From: Pseudomonas sp. UFMG81
Lineage (GTDB): Bacteria; Pseudomonadota; Gammaproteobacteria; Pseudomonadales; Pseudomonadaceae
DNA: 64,000 bases
Assembly: GCF_015354575.1 (NCBI RefSeq)
Contig: NZ_JACAFQ010000007.1
Location: forward strand, 1 to 64,000
Direction of reading: 5' to 3'
In this document: positions 1 to 6,500 of the stretch, in pieces
Layout: each line of letters opens with the position of its first letter
Numbering within the stretch: the first letter of the stretch is position 1
Notes under the pieces: model-generated
Told to the model about the DNA's origin: nothing
Database searches by the model: none
What the model saw: only the letters and a program-made list of their open reading frames with translations
Position numbers and translations under genes: made by a program

Positions 1-312
1 ACAGGAGTGGTGTTCCATTCGGATCAGGGGCGTCAGTATGCGAGCAGCCGCTTCCAATCGGTACTGGCCAGGAAAGACTTCACGCAAAGCATGAGCCGAA
101 AGGGAAACTGCTGGGACAACGCAGTGGCTGAGAGCTTCTTCGCTACGCTGAAAAGGGAAGAAGCATTCAGTGCATATCCCAGTAAACGACATGCTCAACT
201 AGCCATCGCCAGCTATGTTCATGGTTTTTACAACAGCTGTCGGCTGCACTCCGCCCTTGGCTACCGTTCTCCGAACGAATATGCCAAGAGCTTAAGGCCG
301 AAGGCTAAATAG
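1..312 (+). CDS. IS3-family transposase (OrfB), 3' part cut by window edge
   Basis: This is the C-terminal part of a DDE (rve-type) integrase core that cuts and joins IS ends. The frame is open from base 1 to the TAG at 310-312, so the gene continues to the left of the window. Recognisable IS3-family motifs are FHSDQGRQYAS (second catalytic Asp region), MSRKGNCWDNAVAESFF (holding the catalytic Glu in AESFF) and the terminal RLHSALGYRSPNEY block. The upstream catalytic Asp and OrfA lie outside the window. No frameshift is visible, so this end looks intact. Subgroup (IS2/IS150-like) is not certain. Confidence 0.9.
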   Translation, partial: TGVVFHSDQGRQYASSRFQSVLARKDFTQSMSRKGNCWDNAVAESFFATLKREEAFSAYPSKRHAQLAIASYVHGFYNSCRLHSALGYRSPNEYAKSLRPKAK

Positions 313-315
313 CCA

Positions 316-343
316 GCTTTTTGGCGTCCGTTGTCACGGGACA
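316..343. repeat. Candidate right terminal inverted repeat of the IS3-family element
   Basis: Just after the transposase stop the sequence ends in TTGTCACGGGACA at 331-343. Read from the outside this begins TGTCCCGTGACAA, which has the 5'-TG expected of IS3-family ends. The left end is outside the window, so the match cannot be confirmed. Confidence 0.3.
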
Positions 344-350
344 GGCCCAT

Positions 351-378
351 GCCTACTTTTTCCAAGAAAAAAGTAGGC
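351..378. terminator. Hairpin with T-run, likely terminator downstream of the transposase
   Basis: Perfect 11-bp inverted repeat GCCTACTTTTT (351-361) and AAAAAGTAGGC (368-378) with a 6-nt loop. T- and A-runs lie inside the stem on both sides, so it could terminate transcription in either direction. A second small GC hairpin (CCGCC-gtaa-GGGCGG) follows at about 378-392. Confidence 0.5.
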
Positions 379-460
379 CGCCGTAAGGGCGGAAGGGTGA
401 ATCAGCGTCTCCATAGCCAATGGATATTCACTCATCAACAAAACCCACACGCTAAAAATC

Positions 461-514
461 GACCTCGACCTCGACCTCGACCTCGACCTCGACCTCGACC
501 TCGACCTCGACCTC
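461..514. repeat. Hexanucleotide microsatellite (GACCTC)x9
   Basis: Nine uninterrupted copies of GACCTC occupy 461-514. One strand would read Arg-Pro repeats and the other Arg-Ser/Arg-Gly repeats, which explains the spurious open frames around it. It lies between the IS end and the isonitrile operon, 130 bp upstream of the first gene. Uninterrupted repeats of this kind change length easily by slippage. No gene is seen from 313 to 643. Confidence 0.95.
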
Positions 515-543
515 GCCCCCACAGAAAATTCATCACCCCCCAG

Positions 544-573
544 TTGACATGACCACACCCTTTGCAGGATTTT
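544..573 (+). promoter_or_regulatory. Possible sigma70-type promoter of the isonitrile operon
   Basis: A consensus -35 hexamer TTGACA lies at 544-549. The best -10 candidate at the right distance is GATTTT at 568-573 (18-nt spacer), a poor match. It sits 70-100 bp upstream of the first ATG and directly after the GACCTC repeat. Confidence 0.3.
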
Positions 574-643
574 ATCCGCCGCAGGTCAGGACGACCTGAC
601 GGCCAAGGGTTGGCCGAGCTCCATTCAGACAAAGGACTGTTCC

Positions 644-1636
644 ATGACCGAATCGAATTTCGCGATTTCGGCGTGTGGCGCATTGCTGCGCCAACGCCAT
701 CCAGATACCCCCATCGACACCGCGCTCGCAATCCTCGACTGCCTGTTCCGCCGCCGCAGCCTGGCCCCTGGGCAAGACCCGGCGCTGAACGAAGCCGCAC
801 TCGCCCCACACCTGCCCAAGGTTCTGGCCGCCCTCGAGCAAGGCCTGCCGATCGAAATGGTGCTGCCCGCCTTCCCAGGCAAGTCACCCAACCGCCAGAA
901 AACCCTGGGCCCATTGCCCGACCTGGCCGAGCACCACGCCATCGACGAACTGCACCGGCTCTGCGAAGAGATCCGCGCACTGCATGCCCCAGGCGCGGTG
1001 ATCCATATCTGCTCCGACGGCTACGTGTTCTCCGACCTGGTGCGCGTACCCGACGCCCACGTCCAGGCCTACACCGACGACATCCAGCGCTACGCCGACC
1101 AGCACTACCCAGGTAGCTTCACCCTGTTCGACCTCAAGGACGCTTACCCGCAACTGGGCTGCCTGGACTCGATGCGCGAAGAGCTGATGATCGAGCACGG
1201 CCAGTCGCTGCGTGCATTGCAGCAACGCTTCGAGGACGAGGAGCACATGATGCTGATGTATTGCGGCATCCACCGCTTCCTCGCCGAGGACTACTCGGGC
1301 CTGGCGGATTTCGCCGGCATGAGCCTGAACGCGGTGAAGAAGGTCGCCAAGCCCGCCTCCCAGCGCGTGATCCAGCGCAGCGAAGCCTGGAGCGCATTGC
1401 TGCAGGCGCGCTACCCCCATTGCCTGCGCTTGTCGATCCACCCGCAGTTGGCCGTGTCGAGCAAGATCGGCATCCGCCTGGTGCCCACCAGCGACCTGTG
1501 GCGCACCCCCTGGCATTCGGTGGCCATCAAACGCCGCGGCGTGGTCACCCTCGAGCGGCGCAGCAATGTCGACGAACGCTACAGCCGCCTGGTGTTCCGC
1601 CGCGGCCGCCCCTGCCACTACGCCAGCGTGCAGTGA
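644..1636 (+). CDS. Isonitrile (isocyanide) synthase, PvcA/DIT1 family
   Basis: Family members turn the alpha-amino group of an aromatic amino acid (Tyr or Trp) into an isonitrile, with ribulose 5-phosphate as the carbon donor. The 330-aa length matches stand-alone PvcA-type enzymes. Family blocks visible are LPAFPGKSPN (residues 74-83), KTLGPLPD (86-93), ALHAPG (112-117), SDGYVFSDL (124-132), RLSIHP near residue 264 and TPWHSV near 287. The same blocks recur in the first half of the protein at 2368-4128, so the operon has two synthase domains. The stop overlaps the next start (TGATG at 1634-1638), showing translational coupling. Substrate (Tyr or Trp) cannot be read from sequence. Family call is firm, product unknown. 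Confidence 0.88.
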   Translation: MTESNFAISACGALLRQRHPDTPIDTALAILDCLFRRRSLAPGQDPALNEAALAPHLPKVLAALEQGLPIEMVLPAFPGKSPNRQKTLGPLPDLAEHHAIDELHRLCEEIRALHAPGAVIHICSDGYVFSDLVRVPDAHVQAYTDDIQRYADQHYPGSFTLFDLKDAYPQLGCLDSMREELMIEHGQSLRALQQRFEDEEHMMLMYCGIHRFLAEDYSGLADFAGMSLNAVKKVAKPASQRVIQRSEAWSALLQARYPHCLRLSIHPQLAVSSKIGIRLVPTSDLWRTPWHSVAIKRRGVVTLERRSNVDERYSRLVFRRGRPCHYASVQ

Positions 1637-2343
1637 TGACGCAGCTGAATGAAGTACACGCGGTGCTGTTCGACCTGGATGGCACCCTGGTGGACACCTT
1701 GCCCGATATCGCCTGGTGCCTGAATCAAGTGCTCGAACAGCATCGGTTGCCCGAACTGCCCATGGACCGCGTGCGCGCCATGGTCGGCGGCGGCGTGGCG
1801 GCAATGATCGAGCAGGTGGCGCAGGGGAGGGCAGATGCGGCGCGCCTGCATACGGATTACAGCGCCTGCTATCGGCAAAACCTGGTGCGCCTGTCCAGGC
1901 CCTACACCGGGATCGGGCCTTTGCTCGAGGCCCTTGCGGCGCGCGGTCTACCCATGGCCGTGGTGACCAACAAGGCCCATGCGCTGGCCGTGGAGCTGGT
2001 TGCTCACCTGTTGCCGGCCGATGCCTTCGCCGTGGTGCTGGGGCACCAGCCTGGGCAACGGCTCAAGCCCGCGCCCGAGATCGCCTTGCGCGCCGCCGAA
2101 CGACTCGGCGTGGCACCTGCCCACTGCCTGTTCGTCGGCGACACCGCCATCGACCTGCTGACGGCCCAGGCGGCGGGCATGCCGGTGGCGGCAGTCGGCT
2201 GGGGCTACGGTGAAGCCACCCTGTTGCACGCCCATGGGCCACAGCTGTACTGCGAACACCCCCATCAGTTGCTCGCGGCCTTGCGCCCGGCAACTGTGAC
2301 GCCCCCCGCGAGCCAACCCGTGGAACGCACCGGCTCGCTGTAA
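1636..2343 (+). CDS. HAD-superfamily phosphatase (Gph/phosphoglycolate phosphatase-like)
   Basis: This 235-aa protein has all four HAD motifs: FDLDGTLVD with nucleophile D13 and acid D15, VTNK with T111, K144 in RLKPAP, and VGDTAID with D169 and D173. A helical cap lies between motifs I and II. The start is the ATG overlapping the synthase stop, since an upstream in-frame start would lie inside the synthase gene. Its place between two isonitrile synthase genes suggests it removes phosphate from a pathway intermediate or from a phosphorylated by-product of the ribulose 5-phosphate-using synthase. That link is inference. A housekeeping phosphoglycolate phosphatase captured in the operon is the alternative. 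Confidence 0.88.
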   Translation: MTQLNEVHAVLFDLDGTLVDTLPDIAWCLNQVLEQHRLPELPMDRVRAMVGGGVAAMIEQVAQGRADAARLHTDYSACYRQNLVRLSRPYTGIGPLLEALAARGLPMAVVTNKAHALAVELVAHLLPADAFAVVLGHQPGQRLKPAPEIALRAAERLGVAPAHCLFVGDTAIDLLTAQAAGMPVAAVGWGYGEATLLHAHGPQLYCEHPHQLLAALRPATVTPPASQPVERTGSL

Positions 2344-2367
2344 CACCCACTCAAGGACGACAACACG

Positions 2368-4128
2368 ATGCATGACAAGGACAGCTGGATCGCAGCCGTC
2401 AGCCAGGTGCTGGACGGTTATCTGCTCAAGGCCGTGGACGACCGCTTCGCCGAAGCCGGCCAGGCCCATCTGGCACAGAGCCTGGCCCGGTGTTTCGAGC
2501 GTGGCGAACCGGTGCGCATGGTGCTGCCGGGCTTCCCCTGCAAGTCACCGAACGACCGCGACAAGACCTTCGGCGTGCTGCCGGACTACGGCGAGGTGAT
2601 GGCCATCGAGCGCCTCGACCAGCTTGGCCAGGAGATCGCCGCCCTGCACGCGCCCGGGTGCGAGATCACCATCCTCAGCGACGGCACCACCTTCAACGAC
2701 ATCGTCGGAGTGCCCGACGACGTGCGCCGCGCCTACAACCAGGCCCTGCGCACCCTGTGCGTTACCCACTGCATCCGTTGGGTCAGCATGGAGGACCTGT
2801 TCCCCCAGGCCAGCAGCCCCGAGGCGCTGCGTGCAACGCTGGTCAAGCAGGCCCGCCTGCCGTGGAAGCATGTCGAGGCGCTGATCGAGCAATGCCACCA
2901 GGACGAAAACTTGGCCCGCAGCCACGACAAGCTGTGCAGCCACCTCTACAACGACCTGCGCCTGTGCCGTGAGCCTGGGCAGGACGAAGACGAGCACCTG
3001 CGCCAGATCAGCCACAAGGCCTACCAGATGATGCTGCGTGGCCAGGCGCTCAACGCTGCGGTCGATCGCTTCTTCCCCGAGCACATTCGCCTGTCGGTGC
3101 ACCAGTACGACAACGCCGGGCCCAAGTTCACCCTGGCCCTGGCCGAGGGCCTGAACCACGTGGTCAGCCCCTGGCACGCGGTGCCGGTGCGTCAGCTCGA
3201 CGGTAGCCAGTCGTTGCGTGGCCGCGCCGAGGTCGACAGTGCTCGCCATGTGTCGGTGACCTGGCAGGGGCGGCCATGGCTGCTGCACGAAACCAGCGGT
3301 GAGGCCCTGGAAGGTTACCGCTTCGAACTGCAAAAACTACCGCTGTTCGGCCTGGTGATCAGCGACCCCCTGGGGCAGGGCTGGCAACGGCTGACTACCG
3401 AGACCTTGCAAGGGCTGGTGCGCAGCTTCGGCTTCGTTTGCCTCAAGGGTTGCGAGTACCCCGACCAAGCCGCGTTCGCCGCCGACTGCGCGCGTTTCGG
3501 CACCATCTACCGCTGGGCCTTCGGCGAGGTGCACGTGGTCAAACCGGCCGACCAGCCCCAGGGGGTGGTGCACTCGCTGGAGAAGACCCCGCTGCACTGG
3601 GACCTCAACCTGCTACCCGACAGCGACCCGCTGGTGCAGCGCGACCCCAAGTTCTGCGCCCACACCTTCATGCTCTACTGCAAGACCCCTCCGCAGCCTG
3701 GGGAAGGGCAGACCACCATCGTCGACAGCCGCAACGCCCTGCGCCAGGTCGGCCTTGAGGTGGCGCGCCGATGGCAGGGCGTGGACATCACTTACTACAC
3801 ACGCATGACCTACTTCGGTGGCTCGCCGCGCACCTACCCGCTGGTGGACCGCGACCCACGTACTGGCGAACCGGTGCTGCGTTACCAGGAGGGTTGCGAG
3901 TCATCGCTGCAGACGCTGGAGCAACAGGTGCAGGGCGGTGATGACGCCTCCCGGCGCGCGCTGATCGACCAGCTCGACGGCCTGGTCTACGACCCGCAGT
4001 GCCTGATCGCTCATGAATGGGCGGCGGGTGACCTGGTGTTGATCGACAACTACCAGACCTTGCACGGGCGCCTGCCCATGAGCCCTGCCTCGGCATCGCG
4101 CGAGCTGTGGCGAGTGCAGGTGTACTGA
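2368..4128 (+). CDS. Fused isonitrile synthase (PvcA-like) and Fe(II)/2-oxoglutarate oxygenase (PvcB/TauD-like)
   Basis: Two enzymes in one 586-aa chain. Residues 1 to about 315 repeat the isonitrile synthase blocks of the first gene: LPGFPCKSPN (53-62), KTFGVLPD (66-73), ALHAPG (92-97), LSDGTTFNDI (103-112), RLSVH and SPWHAV. From about 325 to 586 lies a TauD/TfdA-type oxygenase with iron ligands H410 and D412 (LHWD) and distal H566 (TLHGR); R578 or R582 is a candidate 2-oxoglutarate ligand. In P. aeruginosa pvcA and pvcB the two activities are separate proteins. PvcB-type enzymes desaturate and/or decarboxylate the amino-acid isonitrile, so a vinyl isonitrile is a reasonable product. It follows the phosphatase by 24 bp (AAGGAC ahead of the ATG) and ends the operon. 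Confidence 0.87.
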   Translation: MHDKDSWIAAVSQVLDGYLLKAVDDRFAEAGQAHLAQSLARCFERGEPVRMVLPGFPCKSPNDRDKTFGVLPDYGEVMAIERLDQLGQEIAALHAPGCEITILSDGTTFNDIVGVPDDVRRAYNQALRTLCVTHCIRWVSMEDLFPQASSPEALRATLVKQARLPWKHVEALIEQCHQDENLARSHDKLCSHLYNDLRLCREPGQDEDEHLRQISHKAYQMMLRGQALNAAVDRFFPEHIRLSVHQYDNAGPKFTLALAEGLNHVVSPWHAVPVRQLDGSQSLRGRAEVDSARHVSVTWQGRPWLLHETSGEALEGYRFELQKLPLFGLVISDPLGQGWQRLTTETLQGLVRSFGFVCLKGCEYPDQAAFAADCARFGTIYRWAFGEVHVVKPADQPQGVVHSLEKTPLHWDLNLLPDSDPLVQRDPKFCAHTFMLYCKTPPQPGEGQTTIVDSRNALRQVGLEVARRWQGVDITYYTRMTYFGGSPRTYPLVDRDPRTGEPVLRYQEGCESSLQTLEQQVQGGDDASRRALIDQLDGLVYDPQCLIAHEWAAGDLVLIDNYQTLHGRLPMSPASASRELWRVQVY

Positions 4129-4175
4129 TGCATTTACCAGGAAGCTTGCAACACTGACCTCGAGGACGGCTCGTT

Positions 4176-4253
4176 CCCTGTGGGAGCGGGCTTGCCCGCG
4201 AAGGCGGCGGTGGATTCACCCTCGTAATCGCGAGCAAGCCCGCTCCCACAGGG
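4176..4253. repeat. REPIN (REP doublet), GTGGGAGCGGGCTTG family
   Basis: Two REP sequences face each other: 20-bp perfect arms at 4176-4195 and 4234-4253, with the typical CGCGA tails inside. This is the common P. putida-type REP core. It lies 47 bp after the isonitrile operon stop and may end or stabilise that transcript. The rest of 4129-4427 is AT-richer leader DNA before alaC with no convincing gene. Confidence 0.9.
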
Positions 4254-4427
4254 GGAGGGTGTGATTCTGTAAATTCTGCTTATTCACTTTTTGCGCCTGA
4301 AAACATCGATAAAAACAGAAAATTGTCCTTTACCTTTGTTGCTTGGCGGGATTATCTTCTTGTTCGGCCGCCGCAGCGGCCAACGTCGCTCGGACGGTTC
4401 CGGGCGCTTACGTCTCTAGAGGAAACC

Positions 4428-5636
4428 ATGGCCAACCCAGGTTCGCCGCGCCGTTTCGCGCGCATTGATCGTCTGCCCCCCTACGTCTTCAACATCACCG
4501 CCGAACTCAAGATGGCCGCCCGCCGCCGTGGCGAGGACATCATCGACCTGAGCATGGGCAACCCCGATGGCGCCACTCCGCCGCACATCGTCGAGAAGCT
4601 GGTGCAGGTCGCCCAGCGCGAAGACACCCATGGCTATTCCACCTCCCGCGGCATCCCACGCCTGCGCCGGGCCATCTCCAACTGGTACAAGCAACGCTAC
4701 GCGGTCGACATCGACCCGGAAAGCGAAGCCATCGTCACCATCGGCTCGAAAGAGGGCCTGGCGCACCTGATGCTCGGCACCCTCGACCATGGCGACACGG
4801 TGCTGGTGCCCAACCCCAGCTACCCCATCCATATCTATGGCGCGGTGATCGCCGGCGCCCAGGTGCGTTCCGTGCCACTGGTGCCGGGCGTGGATTTCTT
4901 CAACGAGCTGGAGCGGGCGATCCGCGAGTCGATCCCCAAGCCGAAGATGATGATCCTCGGCTTCCCCTCCAACCCCACCGCCCAGTGCGTCGAGCTGGAC
5001 TTCTTCGAGCGCGTGGTGGCCCTGGCCAAGCAGTACGACGTGCTGGTAGTGCACGACCTGGCCTACGCCGACATCGTCTACGACGGCTGGAAGGCCCCGT
5101 CGATCATGCAGGTGCCAGGTGCCAAGGACATCGCGGTGGAGTTCTTCACCCTGTCCAAGAGCTACAACATGGCCGGCTGGCGTATCGGTTTCATGGTCGG
5201 CAACCCCGAGCTGGTCAGCGCCCTGGCGCGGATCAAGAGCTACCACGACTACGGCACCTTCACCCCCTTGCAGGTGGCCGCCATCGCCGCCCTGGAAGGC
5301 GACCAGCAGTGCGTGCGCGACATCGCCGAGCAGTACCGCCAGCGCCGCAACCTGCTGGTCAAGGGCCTGCATGAGCTGGGCTGGATGGTCGAGAACCCCA
5401 AGGCGTCGATGTACGTCTGGGCGAAGATCCCCGAGCAATACGCACACCTGGGTTCGCTGGAGTTCGCCAAGAAGTTGCTGGCCGAGGCAAAGGTCTGCGT
5501 ATCGCCAGGCATCGGTTTCGGTGATTACGGCGATGACCACGTGCGTTTCGCCCTGATCGAGAACCAGGACCGTATCCGCCAGGCGATTCGCGGCATCCGC
5601 CAGATGTTCCGCGCCGACGGCCTGGCCAGCAAGTAA
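4428..5636 (+). CDS. alaC: Alanine/glutamate-pyruvate aminotransferase AlaC
   Basis: Class I/II PLP-dependent aminotransferase making alanine from pyruvate and glutamate. The 402-aa protein has MGNPDG (43-48), N182 (SNPTAQ), D210 and Y213 (HDLAYAD), the PLP lysine K244 in [13 protein letters not shown], and the C-terminal VRFALIE substrate-arginine block. The start is the ATG at 4428 because GAGG lies 8 nt upstream; a longer open frame back to 4323 has no ribosome site and an unlike N-terminus. It stands alone between two REPINs. It is not obviously part of the isonitrile operon, since 300 bp and a REPIN separate them. Confidence 0.92.
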   Translation: MANPGSPRRFARIDRLPPYVFNITAELKMAARRRGEDIIDLSMGNPDGATPPHIVEKLVQVAQREDTHGYSTSRGIPRLRRAISNWYKQRYAVDIDPESEAIVTIGSKEGLAHLMLGTLDHGDTVLVPNPSYPIHIYGAVIAGAQVRSVPLVPGVDFFNELERAIRESIPKPKMMILGFPSNPTAQCVELDFFERVVALAKQYDVLVVHDLAYADIVYDGWKAPSIMQVPGAKDIAVEFFTLSKSYNMAGWRIGFMVGNPELVSALARIKSYHDYGTFTPLQVAAIAALEGDQQCVRDIAEQYRQRRNLLVKGLHELGWMVENPKASMYVWAKIPEQYAHLGSLEFAKKLLAEAKVCVSPGIGFGDYGDDHVRFALIENQDRIRQAIRGIRQMFRADGLASK

Positions 5637-5650
5637 GCAGGCAGGGCCTT

Positions 5651-5707
5651 ATCGCGGGGCAAGCCCGCTCCCACGGACTTTGCGTGGGAGCGGGCTTGCC
5701 CCGCGAT
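5651..5707. repeat. REPIN with 25-bp perfect arms
   Basis: Arms 5651-5675 and 5683-5707 are exact inverse copies around a 7-nt loop, carrying the GTGGGAGCGGGCTTG core and CCCCGCGAT tail. It begins 14 bp after the alaC stop, where a terminator or 3'-end stabiliser would sit. Confidence 0.92.
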
Positions 5708-5831
5708 GCATTTGTGCCGATCAGCGGCGATCTTTTTTTCATCTCCCCCTCTTCTCAGCCGCACGCGCCTGCATTACAAATAGCGCCGCGGGCGCTCGCC
5801 CCCATAACAACAACCTCCCTCCCTGGTCATC

Positions 5832-6215
5832 ATGTCCGAACAGAACCCTTGCCTGACCTGCGGCGCCTGCTGCGGCTACTTTCGTGTGTCTTTCTTCTGG
5901 GGTGAATGCCAATCCGCCGGCGGCTTGGTGCCGGACGATCTGGTGGTGCAGATCAACCCGACCCGCGTCGCCATGATCGGCACCGACGCCAAACCCTGCC
6001 GCTGTACCAGCCTGGGGGGCGAAATCGGCAAGCAGGTCGCCTGCGGCATCTACGAGAACCGCTCGAGCCCCTGCCGCGAGTTCGAAGCCTCGTGGGAAAA
6101 CGGCGTGCACAACCCCAGCTGCGACGACGCCCGGGCCGCCTATGGCCTGCCACCGCTCACCCCACCCGGGGCGAACGAGCCGCACTGGCCGGATGACGGC
6201 GCGGAAGTGGCCTGA
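5832..6215 (+). CDS. YkgJ-family cysteine-cluster protein
   Basis: Small (127 aa) soluble protein of the YkgJ/CxxCxxCC family, thought to bind zinc or iron-sulfur; biochemical role unknown. The N-terminus shows the signature C7-x2-C10-x2-C13-C14. Further cysteines follow at C26, in KPCRC, in VACGIYE and in SSPCREF. No signal peptide or membrane segment is visible. It is a single gene between the alaC REPIN and the adhesin leader. The start is the first ATG of the frame; the ribosome site is weak (CCTCCCTCCC is on this strand, so it does not help). Confidence 0.8.
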   Translation: MSEQNPCLTCGACCGYFRVSFFWGECQSAGGLVPDDLVVQINPTRVAMIGTDAKPCRCTSLGGEIGKQVACGIYENRSSPCREFEASWENGVHNPSCDDARAAYGLPPLTPPGANEPHWPDDGAEVA

Positions 6216-6234
6216 GGCCCAAGCGAAACGGTAA

Positions 6235-6268
6235 AGCGGTCACATTCTGGCCATTGGCCATGACCGCT
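6235..6268. promoter_or_regulatory. Nested inverted repeat upstream of the giant adhesin
   Basis: AGCGGTCA (6235-6242) and TGACCGCT (6261-6268) face each other, and between them lies TGGCCA-t-TGGCCA. It starts 20 bp after the preceding stop and has no T-run, so it could be an operator or a weak factor-independent terminator. Role is inferred from symmetry only. Confidence 0.35.
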
Positions 6269-6352
6269 CGTCGGATGGATCCAATCTTCACCGGGCTGTA
6301 GCCCCCGAAACACGTGCCGCCTCGACAAAGTATTAACACCATTTGATCGCCC

Positions 6353-6438
6353 CACACGGCGTGCTGCCTGGCCCCGAGCGGCTACACATTCCCACAAAGG
6401 AACTTGTAGCCAGGGTCAGGCGTTTCGGCCGCCGTGTG
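6353..6438 (+). promoter_or_regulatory. Long three-stem RNA hairpin in the adhesin leader
   Basis: Three collinear stems stack into one structure. CACACGGCG (6353-6361) pairs with CGCCGTGTG (6430-6438). GCCTGGCCC (6366-6374) pairs with GGGTCAGGC (6413-6421), with one G-U. GGCTACA (6380-6386) pairs with TGTAGCC (6405-6411). The 18-nt loop holds a Shine-Dalgarno-like AAAGGA. It ends 62 nt before the adhesin start codon. It lacks a T-tract, so it is more likely a 5'-UTR control or stability element, or a protein-binding palindrome, than a terminator. Confidence 0.5.
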
Positions 6439-6500
6439 TAGCGTTGCTGCGACACACGCATTCAAGGACTGAATGGCCTGATCCACGAAGGAGCTCTTAC

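Noticed and set aside
331..558. Open frames across the GACCTC repeat (Arg-Pro or Arg-Ser runs)
   Set aside because: Product of a hexamer microsatellite; no start signal or family.
4176..4253. REPIN as a classical Rho-independent terminator
   Set aside because: No T-run after the stem and identical copies occur at unrelated loci; kept as a repeat with possible secondary role.
4323..4427. 35-codon N-terminal extension of AlaC
   Set aside because: No ribosome site and unlike the family; ATG 4428 has GAGG at correct distance.
6444..6500. TTG at 6444 as the adhesin start
   Set aside because: It lies at the edge of the leader hairpin, has no ribosome site and would add 19 unlike residues; GTG 6501 has GAAGGAG at good spacing.
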